From JBGPLJ01 sp035644395 (GTDB lineage Bacteria > Pseudomonadota > Gammaproteobacteria > Steroidobacterales > Steroidobacteraceae), in assembly GCA_035644395.1 (NCBI GenBank), contig DASQOR010000053.1, positions 30,965 to 94,964 on the forward strand: DNA of 64,000 nucleotides, read 5' to 3'. The notes below the pieces were generated by a model. The model made no database searches. It had not been told where the DNA came from and worked only from the letters and a program-made list of their open reading frames with translations. The position numbers were made by a program, and so were the translations under genes. This document shows positions 1 through 7,901 of this stretch, piece after piece (within the stretch, counting starts at the first letter, position 1; each line of letters starts with the position of its first letter).

Positions 1-63
1 GTGCCAGCGAAAACGCGCGGCGCCGCGAATCAGCACGACCACCTGCGAGATTAGATCGAACAT
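1..63 (-). CDS. Chain-length determinant (Wzz-like) of XrtA exopolysaccharide system, N-terminal fragment
   Basis: Only the first 21 codons lie in the window; the gene runs off the left edge. The visible N-terminus reads MFDLISQVVVLIRGAARF, a short amphipathic start before an Arg/Trp-rich segment. This is how chain-length determinant proteins of XrtA/PEP-CTERM exopolysaccharide loci begin, just before their first membrane helix. It lies directly downstream of the polysaccharide export gene, which is the usual order in such loci. Such proteins sit in the inner membrane and set polymer length with the export lipoprotein. Identity rests mainly on context because so little is visible. Confidence 0.55.
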   Translation of the reverse strand, partial: MFDLISQVVVLIRGAARFRWH

Positions 64-180
64 GGTTGACTCATTCGTTTTATTGTCCGCACTGCCCGCG
101 GCCCGCAGTCTACCGAACTACGCGCGTAGATGCGTGATTTGGTTAACAAAATAGCTGCTGCGATGCGGCTCATGGGGGTC

Positions 181-804
181 CTAAAAACGGGTTTCCGGAA
201 TGACCAGGACGTCGCCCGGCTGCATCGGAAGATTGGCGCTCATGTCGCCGTCGTTCAGCAGCGCTTTGAGCTTCACCGGTATCTCGACGGTCTCGCCGTT
301 GACCTTGCGCACGACGCGCGCCCGGTTGCCCGCCGCGAACGGCCCAAGCCCGCCCACCTGGATCATGACGTCGAGTACGGTCATGTTCGCGCGGTACGGC
401 AACGCCTGCGGCCGCGCCGCCTGGCCGACGACCTGCACCTGATCGCCGCCGACGAAACTCGTGACCATCACGTTGACCTTGGGCGAGCGCACGTACTCGG
501 CCAGCGCCGTTTCGAGGGCGCGAGCGAGCTGGCTCGGAGTCCTGCCCGCCGCCTGCAGGTTTTCCACGAGCGGCGTCGAGATCATGCCGTCCGGCCGCAC
601 CGGCACGGGGCCGCTAAGCTCGGTGTGGTTGAAGACGAAGACGTTGAGCTGATCGCCGGGCCCGATGCGATATTCGGCGGCGGGACCCGCCTTTTCATTC
701 GCGTCGATCACGCGCTTGCTTCCGCCACACCCTGACAGCGCGACCAGCGCCTGCGCGACGATCAGGATGCGCAGCAAGCCGGGTGAGCGGATGATTCTGT
801 TCAC
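181..804 (-). CDS. XrtA-type exopolysaccharide export lipoprotein (Wza family)
   Basis: A 207-residue polysaccharide biosynthesis/export protein. I chose GTG at 804 because AGGAG (812-816, read on the minus strand) precedes it by 7 nt; an ATG at 840 would overlap prsR. The N-terminus is a lipoprotein signal: a hydrophobic stretch, then the lipobox LSGC with the lipidated Cys at about residue 26. A Poly_export domain follows (YRIGPGDQLNVFVF, about residues 46-59), then SLBB-like repeats (VQVVGQAARP; TVLDVMIQVGGL). It is shorter than E. coli Wza, as usual for XrtA loci. It should form the outer-membrane or periplasmic export channel together with the chain-length determinant downstream. The C-terminus ends in Arg-Phe. 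Confidence 0.88.
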   Translation of the reverse strand: MNRIIRSPGLLRILIVAQALVALSGCGGSKRVIDANEKAGPAAEYRIGPGDQLNVFVFNHTELSGPVPVRPDGMISTPLVENLQAAGRTPSQLARALETALAEYVRSPKVNVMVTSFVGGDQVQVVGQAARPQALPYRANMTVLDVMIQVGGLGPFAAGNRARVVRKVNGETVEIPVKLKALLNDGDMSANLPMQPGDVLVIPETRF

Positions 805-814
805 AATAAGACTC

Positions 815-2212
815 CTATTCCGGTGGTCGTTGAGCCGCACGATCCTGCCAATCGGCGAGGTTATGCTTGCCGAGCAGGTCGTACAGGGTCGGCCGCGTCA
901 CGCCGAGGATCTCCGCGGCACGGGAAATATTGCCGGCCGAGACGGCGAGCGCGCGCCGGATCGCCTGGGATTCCGCCCGCTGACGCGCCGTTCGCAGATT
1001 GAGGAATTCCATTTCGCGCGCACTGTCCGCAAGTCCGAGATCCGTCGCGGTGATCTGCTTGCCTTCGGCCATGATCACGGCTGCATTGACCTTGTTCTCG
1101 AGCTCGCGGATGTTGCCGGGCCAGGCGTAGTCCTGTATCGCACGCACGGCATCGGCCGTCAGTCCGCGCACCGGACGGTCGTGGCGGCGCGCCCGGTCCT
1201 CGAGCACGCGCTGCGCGATGATGACCGCATCGCCGTCGCGCACGCGCAGCGGCGGAATGCAGATCGTCACTTCGTTGACGCGATAGTACAGGTCCTGCCG
1301 GAAAGTGTTCGCCGCGATGCCCGCGTTGAGGTCGCGGTTGGTCGCGCAGATCACGCGCACGTCGACCGCGATCGATTCCCGCCCGCCTACCCGCTCGAGC
1401 GTGCGCTCCTGCAGGAAGCGCAGCAGCTTCGACTGCAGCGCATACGGCATGTCGCCGATCTCGTCGAGGAAGAGCGTGCCGCCCGCCGCGTACTCGATCT
1501 TGCCCTGCGTCTGCTTGTGCGCGCCCGTGAATGCGCCCTTTTCGTAGCCGAAGAGCTCGCTCTCGAGCAGCGTTTCCGGAATTGCCGCGCAGTTGATGGC
1601 GACGAACGGACCGCTCGCGCGTCCGGACAGGCGATGCAGCGCCCGCGCCAGGACCTCCTTGCCGGTGCCGCTCTCGCCGAGCAGCAGCGCGGTCGCATTG
1701 GTCGGCGCGATCTTCTCTATGACGCGGCAGACGCGCACCATCGCATCGCTGACCGCGATGACGCCGTCGAGCGGCGACACGCCGCGCTGCTCGCGCAATA
1801 TCCTGTTTTCGGCTTCGAGTTCGTACATCCGGAACGCGCGCTGCACGATGAGCGACAGCACTTCGGTGTCGAGTGGTTTCTGGTAGAAATCGTGGGCGCC
1901 CTTGGCAACCGCGCGCACGGCGTGTTCGCGTTCGTCGTTGCCGGTGACCACGATCACCTTCGTGTGAGGCGCGAGCGCCAGTATTTCCTCGAGCGTCGCG
2001 AGACCCTCGCGCACGCCCTCCGCGTCCGGCGGCAAGCCGAGATCCTGCAGCACGACCGGCGGCTCGTAGCGGCGCAGCTCGCTCAGCGCGCTCTCCCGGT
2101 CCGCGGCGATGATGACCTCGTACTGCTCGAAACACCAGCGCAGCTGCTTCTGCAGACCGACGTCATCTTCGACGATCAGCAGTCGGCTGCGCTCGCCCGT
2201 CGCCGTTTTCAT
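815..2212 (-). CDS. prsR: PEP-CTERM-box sigma-54 response regulator PrsR
   Basis: A 465-residue NtrC-class response regulator. The receiver domain (about 1-130) carries the acidic pocket E15-D16-D17 and the predicted phospho-acceptor D57 in VVLQDLGLPP. The central AAA+ domain has Walker A GESGTGKE (about residue 174), the sigma-54 contact loop GAFTGA and Walker B DEIGDM. A FIS-type helix-turn-helix (NISRAAEILGVTRPTLYDLL) ends the protein. It should activate sigma-54 promoters of exopolysaccharide and PEP-CTERM genes when phosphorylated by PrsK. Its start codon overlaps the prsK stop in ATGA, so the two are translationally coupled. I saw no convincing -24/-12 element inside the visible locus. 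Confidence 0.93.
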   Translation of the reverse strand: MKTATGERSRLLIVEDDVGLQKQLRWCFEQYEVIIAADRESALSELRRYEPPVVLQDLGLPPDAEGVREGLATLEEILALAPHTKVIVVTGNDEREHAVRAVAKGAHDFYQKPLDTEVLSLIVQRAFRMYELEAENRILREQRGVSPLDGVIAVSDAMVRVCRVIEKIAPTNATALLLGESGTGKEVLARALHRLSGRASGPFVAINCAAIPETLLESELFGYEKGAFTGAHKQTQGKIEYAAGGTLFLDEIGDMPYALQSKLLRFLQERTLERVGGRESIAVDVRVICATNRDLNAGIAANTFRQDLYYRVNEVTICIPPLRVRDGDAVIIAQRVLEDRARRHDRPVRGLTADAVRAIQDYAWPGNIRELENKVNAAVIMAEGKQITATDLGLADSAREMEFLNLRTARQRAESQAIRRALAVSAGNISRAAEILGVTRPTLYDLLGKHNLADWQDRAAQRPPE

Positions 2213-4275
2213 GCGCTGCTCCCTTCGGCCGCCGGCAGCTGGATCACGAATCGCGTGCCCTTGCCGGGTTCGCTGTGCACCTCGATGTCCCCGCCGAGCG
2301 AGCGCACGAATTCCCGCGCCTGGTAAGCCCCGATGCCCATGCCCTGGCTGCCCTTGGTCGAATCGAACGGCCGGAACAGTCGATCGCGGACGAATGCGGC
2401 GTCCATCCCCTTGCCATCGTCGGACACCTCGATCTGCGCGCCGCGCCGCTCACGCGACACCGCGATCGAGACCGAACCTTCGGATGGCGTCGCCTCCTGC
2501 GCGTTGCGGACGATGTTCTCGAGCACATTCGCGAGGCGCTCGGGCGCAAGCATGACTTCGAGATGCGAATCGCTCACCGTCAGTCGCGGGGCGGGATCGC
2601 GCCCGCGACAGCGCTCGGCGACGTCCGTGCAGATGTCCGCGAGCTTCACCCGGCGCGCATGCGTGCCGCTCTCGCCCCGGCGCAATTGATCGAGCAGCCG
2701 GCTCATGCGCCGCACGGAGTTTTCGATGGTCGCGACCATGTCGTCGATGAACTGCGGGTTGCCCTTGTGGCGCGCGGCATTCTCGACGACCAGGCGCTGT
2801 TGCGCGATGAGATTCTTGAGATCATGCATGATGAAGGCGACGAAGCGGTTGTAGGCCTCGAACTGATGCGCCCGCGCGAGCATCTGCGCCGCGTGATCGA
2901 GCGCGATGTAGCTCGCGATCTGCCGCCCGGCGGTGCGCAGCAGGTCGATCTCCTCCCAGTTGAGCGAATGGCGGGCGAGCGGCTGGCCGATCACCAGGAA
3001 GCCGACCAGTTGCTGCTCCTGCAGGAGCGGCACGATGTAGCGCGCGCGGGGCAGTGCCGCGAGCCAGGGCGGAACGGGAACCGGCTGCAGCTCCCCGGCG
3101 TCCGCCGGATGCAGGTCGACGATCCACTCCCGATCGATGAGTTCGCGCACGAAGCTGCTGGTCGCAGGTTCGGTCGACTTGTCCGGCCCGCCGAGGTCGC
3201 CGCCGCACGGCGCATAGACCCCGTCGCGCAGCACCCAGAGTCCGCCGGCATCGGCGTTCACGAGCCGGGTCATCGCCTCGATCGCCCGGTCCGCGAGACT
3301 GCGCTCATCGCCCGGCGCCACCATCGTGCGCACGAGCCGCAGCCATTCCGCGCGGTAGTCGTGCTTGTACGCAGACATGTGCTTCGCGACGAAGACGCGC
3401 AGCCAGGCGCGCGCCCGGCCCGACGCGAGCAGCACCGCGAGCAGCAGCATTGCGCCGAAGAGAAAGACCGTTTGAGCGAAGCCGCCCCAGGTTCCGCCGA
3501 CGACGCGCAGGTAGTAGCCGCCGAGCGCAACCGCCAGCAGATAGGCGCCTGCCGCCATCACTCCGGTCGAATAGAAGACCAGCCGCAACGACAGGAACTG
3601 TCCGGGGGATTGCGCACCGATCCGGGCCACGCCGACGGCAAGCACGGGAACGAGCAGCGCGAGCGCGGCGCCACGCGCTTCCCAGAGCACGTCCGGCAGC
3701 CCCGCGAACATGAGCGCGGCGGCGTACAGGAACATGTCGTAAACGAACTGCGCGCCGAGCGCGAGCCACAGGAACTTCGCGGCCCATTCGTCGCCGGCCC
3801 GCGTATTGCGGTAACCATGATCGACCAGGACGAAGGCGCCGATCGACAGCGCGAGCACCGCCGGCACGTAGAACTCGAGCGCCGTGCCCTCGATGTTGGC
3901 AAAGTCATGCAGCACGCCGCCGACGCCTACGGCGATGAATGCGAGCGCGCAGGCCGCATAGACCGCGTAGCGCGGCCATCGGGACAGCGAGCTGCCACCG
4001 ACGGAGAACATCCTGAGGAGGAACATCAGCCAGGCGCTGTCGCGCGCCACCTCGAGCCCGAGCACCACCGACGGCGGCACATCGACCCCGAGGCTGTAGG
4101 TCACGATCACGGCAAGCCAGATCGAGCTTACGAGCACCGCGGGCACGAGCAGCGAGCCGGCAAGCCGGCCACGCCAGCGTGTGAGCAGCAGCACGGCGAG
4201 CGCCCCGTAGGCAGCGGCGGCGGCGCCGTAACTCACGGCGATGATCGCGAAGGGCTGGCGCGGAATGATATCCAT
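2209..4275 (-). CDS. prsK: XrtA/PEP-CTERM system histidine kinase PrsK
   Basis: A 688-residue membrane sensor kinase. ATG at 4275 sits 2 nt after the stop of the sugar transferase gene; the frame continues open upstream but only antisense to nothing coding-like. The N-terminal third is hydrophobic, with about nine to ten predicted membrane helices (starting MDIIPRQPFAIIAVSYGA). A GAF-like sensory domain follows (about 330-460). The phospho-acceptor region is FIMHDLKNLIAQQ with His near residue 482, and the HATPase domain shows the N-box IVRNAQEA and G-box DDGKGMD, then GMGIGAYQAREF. It is the cognate kinase of PrsR, as their ATGA overlap indicates. Stimulus unknown. Confidence 0.92.
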   Translation of the reverse strand: MDIIPRQPFAIIAVSYGAAAAAYGALAVLLLTRWRGRLAGSLLVPAVLVSSIWLAVIVTYSLGVDVPPSVVLGLEVARDSAWLMFLLRMFSVGGSSLSRWPRYAVYAACALAFIAVGVGGVLHDFANIEGTALEFYVPAVLALSIGAFVLVDHGYRNTRAGDEWAAKFLWLALGAQFVYDMFLYAAALMFAGLPDVLWEARGAALALLVPVLAVGVARIGAQSPGQFLSLRLVFYSTGVMAAGAYLLAVALGGYYLRVVGGTWGGFAQTVFLFGAMLLLAVLLASGRARAWLRVFVAKHMSAYKHDYRAEWLRLVRTMVAPGDERSLADRAIEAMTRLVNADAGGLWVLRDGVYAPCGGDLGGPDKSTEPATSSFVRELIDREWIVDLHPADAGELQPVPVPPWLAALPRARYIVPLLQEQQLVGFLVIGQPLARHSLNWEEIDLLRTAGRQIASYIALDHAAQMLARAHQFEAYNRFVAFIMHDLKNLIAQQRLVVENAARHKGNPQFIDDMVATIENSVRRMSRLLDQLRRGESGTHARRVKLADICTDVAERCRGRDPAPRLTVSDSHLEVMLAPERLANVLENIVRNAQEATPSEGSVSIAVSRERRGAQIEVSDDGKGMDAAFVRDRLFRPFDSTKGSQGMGIGAYQAREFVRSLGGDIEVHSEPGKGTRFVIQLPAAEGSSA

Positions 4276-4277
4276 GC

Positions 4278-5678
4278 TCAGCGCGCACCCTTGCCGAGGA
4301 GCACCACTTCCGCCGTCTGCAGCAGGATCATCAGATCGAACAGCAGGCTGTGATTCTTCACGTAGTAAAGGTCGTACTGGAGCTTCTCGGTTGCATCGTG
4401 CTCCGAGGATCCGTACGGATAGCAGAGCTGGGCCCAGCCCGTGATTCCGGGCTTCACGCAGTGGCGCTCGCGATAGTACGGAATGCTTTCGCTCAGCCGA
4501 TTGACGAACTCGGGCCGCTCCGGCCGCGGGCCCACGAAGCTCATGTCGCCCCTGAGGACGTTGAGGATCTGCGGCAGCTCGTCGATCCGGAGTTTTCGAA
4601 TGCAGGCGCCCACCCGCGTGACGCGACTGTCGCTCGATTGCGCCCAGCGCGCCTGGCCATCCTGCTCGGCGTCGGTGCGCATGCTGCGGAACTTGAGGAC
4701 CTGGAAATTGCGGCCGTCGAGGCCGACCCGAATCTGGCGGTAAAGAATGCTGGCGCGCGGCCCGTCCTCGATCAGGATGGCAAGCGCCGTGAGCAGCATG
4801 ATCCACCAGGTGAGCACGACGAGGACCGAGGCGGCGAGCAGATCGAATGCCCGCTCGCTGACCCGTCGCACCGAATCGCGGCGGAAGCCTTCGGAGAAGA
4901 TGATCCAGCTCGGATTCAGCACGTCGAGGCGCACCTTGCCGGTTTCGCGCTCGAGGAACGTCACGACATCGATCACCTCGATGCCCGCGAGACGGCACTC
5001 GAGCAGCTGGTGCACCGGGAATTCGCGGCGGCGATCGTCCATCGCGACGATGATCTCGTCGACCTCCATGCGCCGCGCGTAGTCGAGGAGGGATGACTCG
5101 ATGTTCGCGATCCGCTCGGGGGGCACGACCTGCCGGTCGCTGCCGCTCGGCACATAGCCAACCACCACGAACCCGCGTTGATCGGCACGCCGCCTCAGCA
5201 TCGAGACGCTTTGCGCCTGCCTGCCGACCCCGTAAATCAGCACGCGGCGCTTGAACACCTCGTCGTTGACGAGGCGGCCGAAGACGACCCGCGACAGACC
5301 GATGAAGATGAGCGCGCCGACGGCTGCGATACCGAGCACGCCGCGCCCGATGTGCACCTGGGGCACGAGATAGCTGAGCAGCGCCATTGCGGCCGTTGCA
5401 AGCACGAGACTCGCCGAGATGCGGACGACGAGACCCGTCGTCTTCGCGCGCTGGCGGGCGCTGTAAAGGCCCATCGCCACCATGCAGGTCATCGCGACTG
5501 CCGCGAACAGGACGGCGCGCGGCGCCAGCCAGCCCACGGATTGTTCGGCGGACTGGATGTCCGCATCGAAGCGCAGCAGGGCTGCCAGATAGGGAATAGC
5601 CGTCAGACCGACGGCCTCGACAACCGCCAGCAGCATGATCGGCAGATTCACGTAGTGGCGAAATATCCGAACGGGCAT
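4278..5678 (-). CDS. XrtA-type undecaprenyl-phosphate sugar transferase (EpsB/WbaP-like)
   Basis: A 466-residue polyprenyl glycosylphosphotransferase of the type found in XrtA exopolysaccharide loci. The first 130 residues hold four to five membrane helices. A CoA-binding-like Rossmann domain follows (RVLIYGVGRQAQSVSML). The C-terminal catalytic domain has SILYRQIRVGLDGRNF, VLKFRSMRTDAEQ, KLRIDELPQILNVLRGDMS, FVGPRPERPEF and KPGITGWAQ. It should transfer the first sugar phosphate to the lipid carrier and so start repeat-unit assembly at the inner membrane. It is the first gene of the visible minus-strand operon, followed 2 nt later by prsK. A CRP-like palindrome lies about 85 nt upstream. Confidence 0.92.
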   Translation of the reverse strand: MPVRIFRHYVNLPIMLLAVVEAVGLTAIPYLAALLRFDADIQSAEQSVGWLAPRAVLFAAVAMTCMVAMGLYSARQRAKTTGLVVRISASLVLATAAMALLSYLVPQVHIGRGVLGIAAVGALIFIGLSRVVFGRLVNDEVFKRRVLIYGVGRQAQSVSMLRRRADQRGFVVVGYVPSGSDRQVVPPERIANIESSLLDYARRMEVDEIIVAMDDRRREFPVHQLLECRLAGIEVIDVVTFLERETGKVRLDVLNPSWIIFSEGFRRDSVRRVSERAFDLLAASVLVVLTWWIMLLTALAILIEDGPRASILYRQIRVGLDGRNFQVLKFRSMRTDAEQDGQARWAQSSDSRVTRVGACIRKLRIDELPQILNVLRGDMSFVGPRPERPEFVNRLSESIPYYRERHCVKPGITGWAQLCYPYGSSEHDATEKLQYDLYYVKNHSLLFDLMILLQTAEVVLLGKGAR

Positions 5679-5761
5679 CGGGTCCAGTGCGCTCTTGCGA
5701 ATACGTCGATCGGGCCAGAAGGCGGGCGCGGGGAAGTCTAAGGAAGCCCCACTCCCACCTG

Positions 5762-5777
5762 TGTGACGGAAGTCACG
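5762..5777. promoter_or_regulatory. Candidate CRP/FNR-family operator
   Basis: The 16-mer TGTGACGGAAGTCACG has perfect 5-bp arms (GTGAC/GTCAC) around 4 nt and fits the CRP-type layout TGTGA-N6-TCAC(A). It lies about 85 nt upstream of the sugar transferase start (5678, minus strand) and just before a small plus-strand reading frame. A CRP/Clp-type regulator may link exopolysaccharide expression to cyclic nucleotide signalling; that link is inference. Confidence 0.5.
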
Positions 5778-5782
5778 TCAAT

Positions 5783-5935
5783 ATGTCAAATAGAATGAAC
5801 GCACTTGGCAAGTTTATCGACAACTTCCCGGAGGTCGGGCCGGACCGGCGGTTCGAGGGCCGACGGATCTTCCGCCTGCGGGACAAGCCCTTTCCTGCAT
5901 GGGATGACGCGGCGGGAGCCGCGACCCGGCGCTAG
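5783..5935 (+). CDS. Small uncharacterised reading frame (50 aa)
   Basis: A 50-residue frame beginning MSNRMNALGKFID and ending in AAGAATRR. I recognise no family. It is basic and Arg-rich toward the C-terminus with no membrane segment. No convincing Shine-Dalgarno precedes ATG 5783 or the internal ATG at 5795. In its favour, its TAG stop overlaps the folD stop as CTAG (5932-5935), the same convergent arrangement as two undoubted gene pairs in this window. It could equally be noncoding leader sequence behind the CRP-like site. Confidence 0.3.
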   Translation: MSNRMNALGKFIDNFPEVGPDRRFEGRRIFRLRDKPFPAWDDAAGAATRR

Positions 5936-6795
5936 CGTCCGAGCCTGCGGGACGCCGCGTGCAGGGTATTCCCGAGCAGCATGGCGATGGTCATCGGCCC
6001 GACGCCGCCGGGCACCGGCGTGATCCAGGCGGCCCGCTGCGCCGCCGGGGCGTACTCGACGTCACCGACGAGCTGGCCGGTCGCCAGGCGATTCACACCG
6101 ACGTCCATGACGATCGCGCCCTCGCGAATCCATGCGCCCTTCACGAAGCCGGCCTTCCCGACTGCGGCCACGACCACGTCGGCCCGCGACACTTCCGCAG
6201 CCAGGTCCCGGGTGCCCGTATGGCACACGGTGACTGTCGCCCGCGCGAGCAGCAGTTCGAGCGCCATCGGTCGCCCGACGATGTTGGATGCGCCGACCAC
6301 CGTCGCCCTGAGGCCCTCGAACTTGAGGCCGTACTCCTCGGCCAGCCGGATCACGCCGTAGGGCGTGCAGGGACGAAGGCCCGGCCGCTTCTGTGCAAGC
6401 AGCCCCGTGTTGGTCGGATGAAATCCGTCGACGTCCTTCGCGGGATCGATCGTGTCCATGATGTGCGTCGAGTCGAGCCCCTTCGGCAGCGGCAGCTGCA
6501 CGAGAATGCCGTCGACGCGCTCGTGGGCGTTGAGCTTCGCGACGAGCGCGAGCAGTTCCGCTTCCGATGTCGATGCCGGCAGATCGTACGCGAACGATTC
6601 GATGCCGGTCTCGGCGCAGGCCTTGCGCTTGTGCCGCACATAGACGCTCGATGCGGGATCGGCGCCAACTTGCACCACCGCAAGCCCGGGCGGCCGGCCG
6701 TGGCGCTTCAGGAATTCGCTGACAGCCGCGGCGACTTGCTGGCGCACGCGGGCGGCCACGGCCTTGCCGTCCAGGATCTTCGCCGTCTGGGTCAT
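5932..6795 (-). CDS. folD: Bifunctional methylenetetrahydrofolate dehydrogenase/cyclohydrolase FolD
   Basis: A 287-residue protein of normal FolD length. It interconverts 5,10-methylene-THF, methenyl-THF and 10-formyl-THF with NADP. Visible motifs are YVRHKRKACAETGI (catalytic Tyr/Lys region), LVQLPLPKGLD, DVDGFHPTNTG and the Rossmann signature VVGASNIVGRPMALELLL. The C-terminal PGGVGPMTIAMLLGNT is also typical. It lies 18 nt after fdsD on the same strand, so it may be cotranscribed with the formate dehydrogenase genes. This would join formate oxidation to folate one-carbon metabolism. I see no formate-THF ligase in the window. Confidence 0.97.
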   Translation of the reverse strand: MTQTAKILDGKAVAARVRQQVAAAVSEFLKRHGRPPGLAVVQVGADPASSVYVRHKRKACAETGIESFAYDLPASTSEAELLALVAKLNAHERVDGILVQLPLPKGLDSTHIMDTIDPAKDVDGFHPTNTGLLAQKRPGLRPCTPYGVIRLAEEYGLKFEGLRATVVGASNIVGRPMALELLLARATVTVCHTGTRDLAAEVSRADVVVAAVGKAGFVKGAWIREGAIVMDVGVNRLATGQLVGDVEYAPAAQRAAWITPVPGGVGPMTIAMLLGNTLHAASRRLGR

Positions 6796-6813
6796 GGTGT
6801 TGGGGTCGCTCGA

Positions 6814-7059
6814 TCAGTGGGAAGCCGTGGGAGCCTCGGCGGCCCTTTCGGCAAGGAGCGCGATCGCCTTGTGCGCGATTTCGGAGAGACCCTCGCCGCC
6901 GTGCGCCGTGAAGTGCGCAATGATTTCGCGCCGCATGCGCGGATCCCAGAAACGGGTGATGTGGCTCGCGACGCTTTTCGGGGCTTCGGCAGCGCCCGCC
7001 TCGCTGGCGAAGAAGGCGCCGATATCGTTGGCCATGCTGACGAGGTACTCGGTGTTCAC
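6814..7059 (-). CDS. fdsD: NAD-dependent formate dehydrogenase delta subunit FdsD
   Basis: An 81-residue protein matching the small delta subunit of soluble formate dehydrogenase: VNTEYLVSMANDIGAFF at the start, then HITRFWDPRMRREIIAHF. I chose GTG 7059 over ATG 7035 because the longer N-terminus fits the family, and GTG overlaps the fdhD stop as GTGA. FdsD is needed for assembly or activity of the Fds complex in relatives; its exact role is unsettled. It is the last fds gene, before folD. Confidence 0.85.
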   Translation of the reverse strand: MNTEYLVSMANDIGAFFASEAGAAEAPKSVASHITRFWDPRMRREIIAHFTAHGGEGLSEIAHKAIALLAERAAEAPTASH

Positions 7060-7901
7060 GCGACGAGCCGCTCCGCGCCGGCGTAGACGACGTGCTGGTT
7101 CGGCCGCGCAAAGCCGACGAGCGTGAGCCCGCTCGCCTCGGCAAGCCGGATCGCGAGTCCCGTCGGCGCCGATACGGCGGTGAGAAAAGCGATGCCGGCG
7201 GTCGCAGCCTTCTGCGCCATCTCGTAGCTCGCGCGGCTCGTCACGATCGCGTAGCCTTCGGACGGGTCGACGCCGCCCCGCAGGAGCGCGCCGATCATCT
7301 TGTCGAGCGCATTGTGCCGGCCGACGTCTTCGCGCACGACTTCGATTCCTTTGCCCGGACGCGCCCATGCCGCGGCGTGCACGCTGCCGGTTCGCGAGTT
7401 CAGACGCTGGCGCGACTCGAGATCCTTGAGCGCCGCGTGCAGCTCCTGGCTCGTCACCCGCAGGCCATTCGCGAGCGGCTCGGGCCGGCGGATCGCCTCC
7501 TCCACGGTCTCGACACCGCAGAGCCCGCAGCCGGTGCGGCCCGTGAGATTGCGCTGGCGCTTGAGGATCGCGGCAAAGCGCGCCGACGCGACCCCGATCC
7601 GAACCTCGATGGCGTCCGGCGAGTGGATCACGTCGACCGAGGAGATTTCCTTGACCGTCGCGACCAGGGCCTCGGTTACGGTGAAGCCGACGGCGAGATC
7701 CTCGAGGTCCGCCGGCGTCGCGAGCATCACGACGTGGGGAATGCTGTGGTAGGTGAGCGCAATGGGCGCTTCCTCGGCGACTTCATCAACCGTCGTCTGG
7801 TCGGCTCCGTCCCGCCAGCGGCGCACCGTCACCTGCCGCGTCGTTGCATCGAGCAACACGACGCGTTGCGCCGCCGCCGGGGCGCCCGCCGGTTCAGACA
7901 T
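7056..7901 (-). CDS. fdhD: Formate dehydrogenase sulfurtransferase FdhD
   Basis: A 281-residue FdhD-family protein. FdhD passes sulfur from a cysteine desulfurase to the bis-MGD molybdenum cofactor of formate dehydrogenase, which is needed for activity. The essential redox motif is present as GRTGCGLCGVE with C125 and C128. Other family stretches are LEDLAVGFTVTEALV near residue 68, EDVGRHNALDK and AIVTSRASYEM in the C-terminal half. The start codon overlaps the fdsA stop by 8 nt and its own stop overlaps fdsD, so synthesis is coupled to the enzyme it matures. Confidence 0.95.
   Translation of the reverse strand: MSEPAGAPAAAQRVVLLDATTRQVTVRRWRDGADQTTVDEVAEEAPIALTYHSIPHVVMLATPADLEDLAVGFTVTEALVATVKEISSVDVIHSPDAIEVRIGVASARFAAILKRQRNLTGRTGCGLCGVETVEEAIRRPEPLANGLRVTSQELHAALKDLESRQRLNSRTGSVHAAAWARPGKGIEVVREDVGRHNALDKMIGALLRGGVDPSEGYAIVTSRASYEMAQKAATAGIAFLTAVSAPTGLAIRLAEASGLTLVGFARPNQHVVYAGAERLVA

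Noticed and set aside
4276..4998. N-terminal extension of prsK up to 4998
   Set aside because: The extension runs inside the sugar transferase gene in another frame. ATG 4275, 2 nt after that gene's stop, gives the normal PrsK start.
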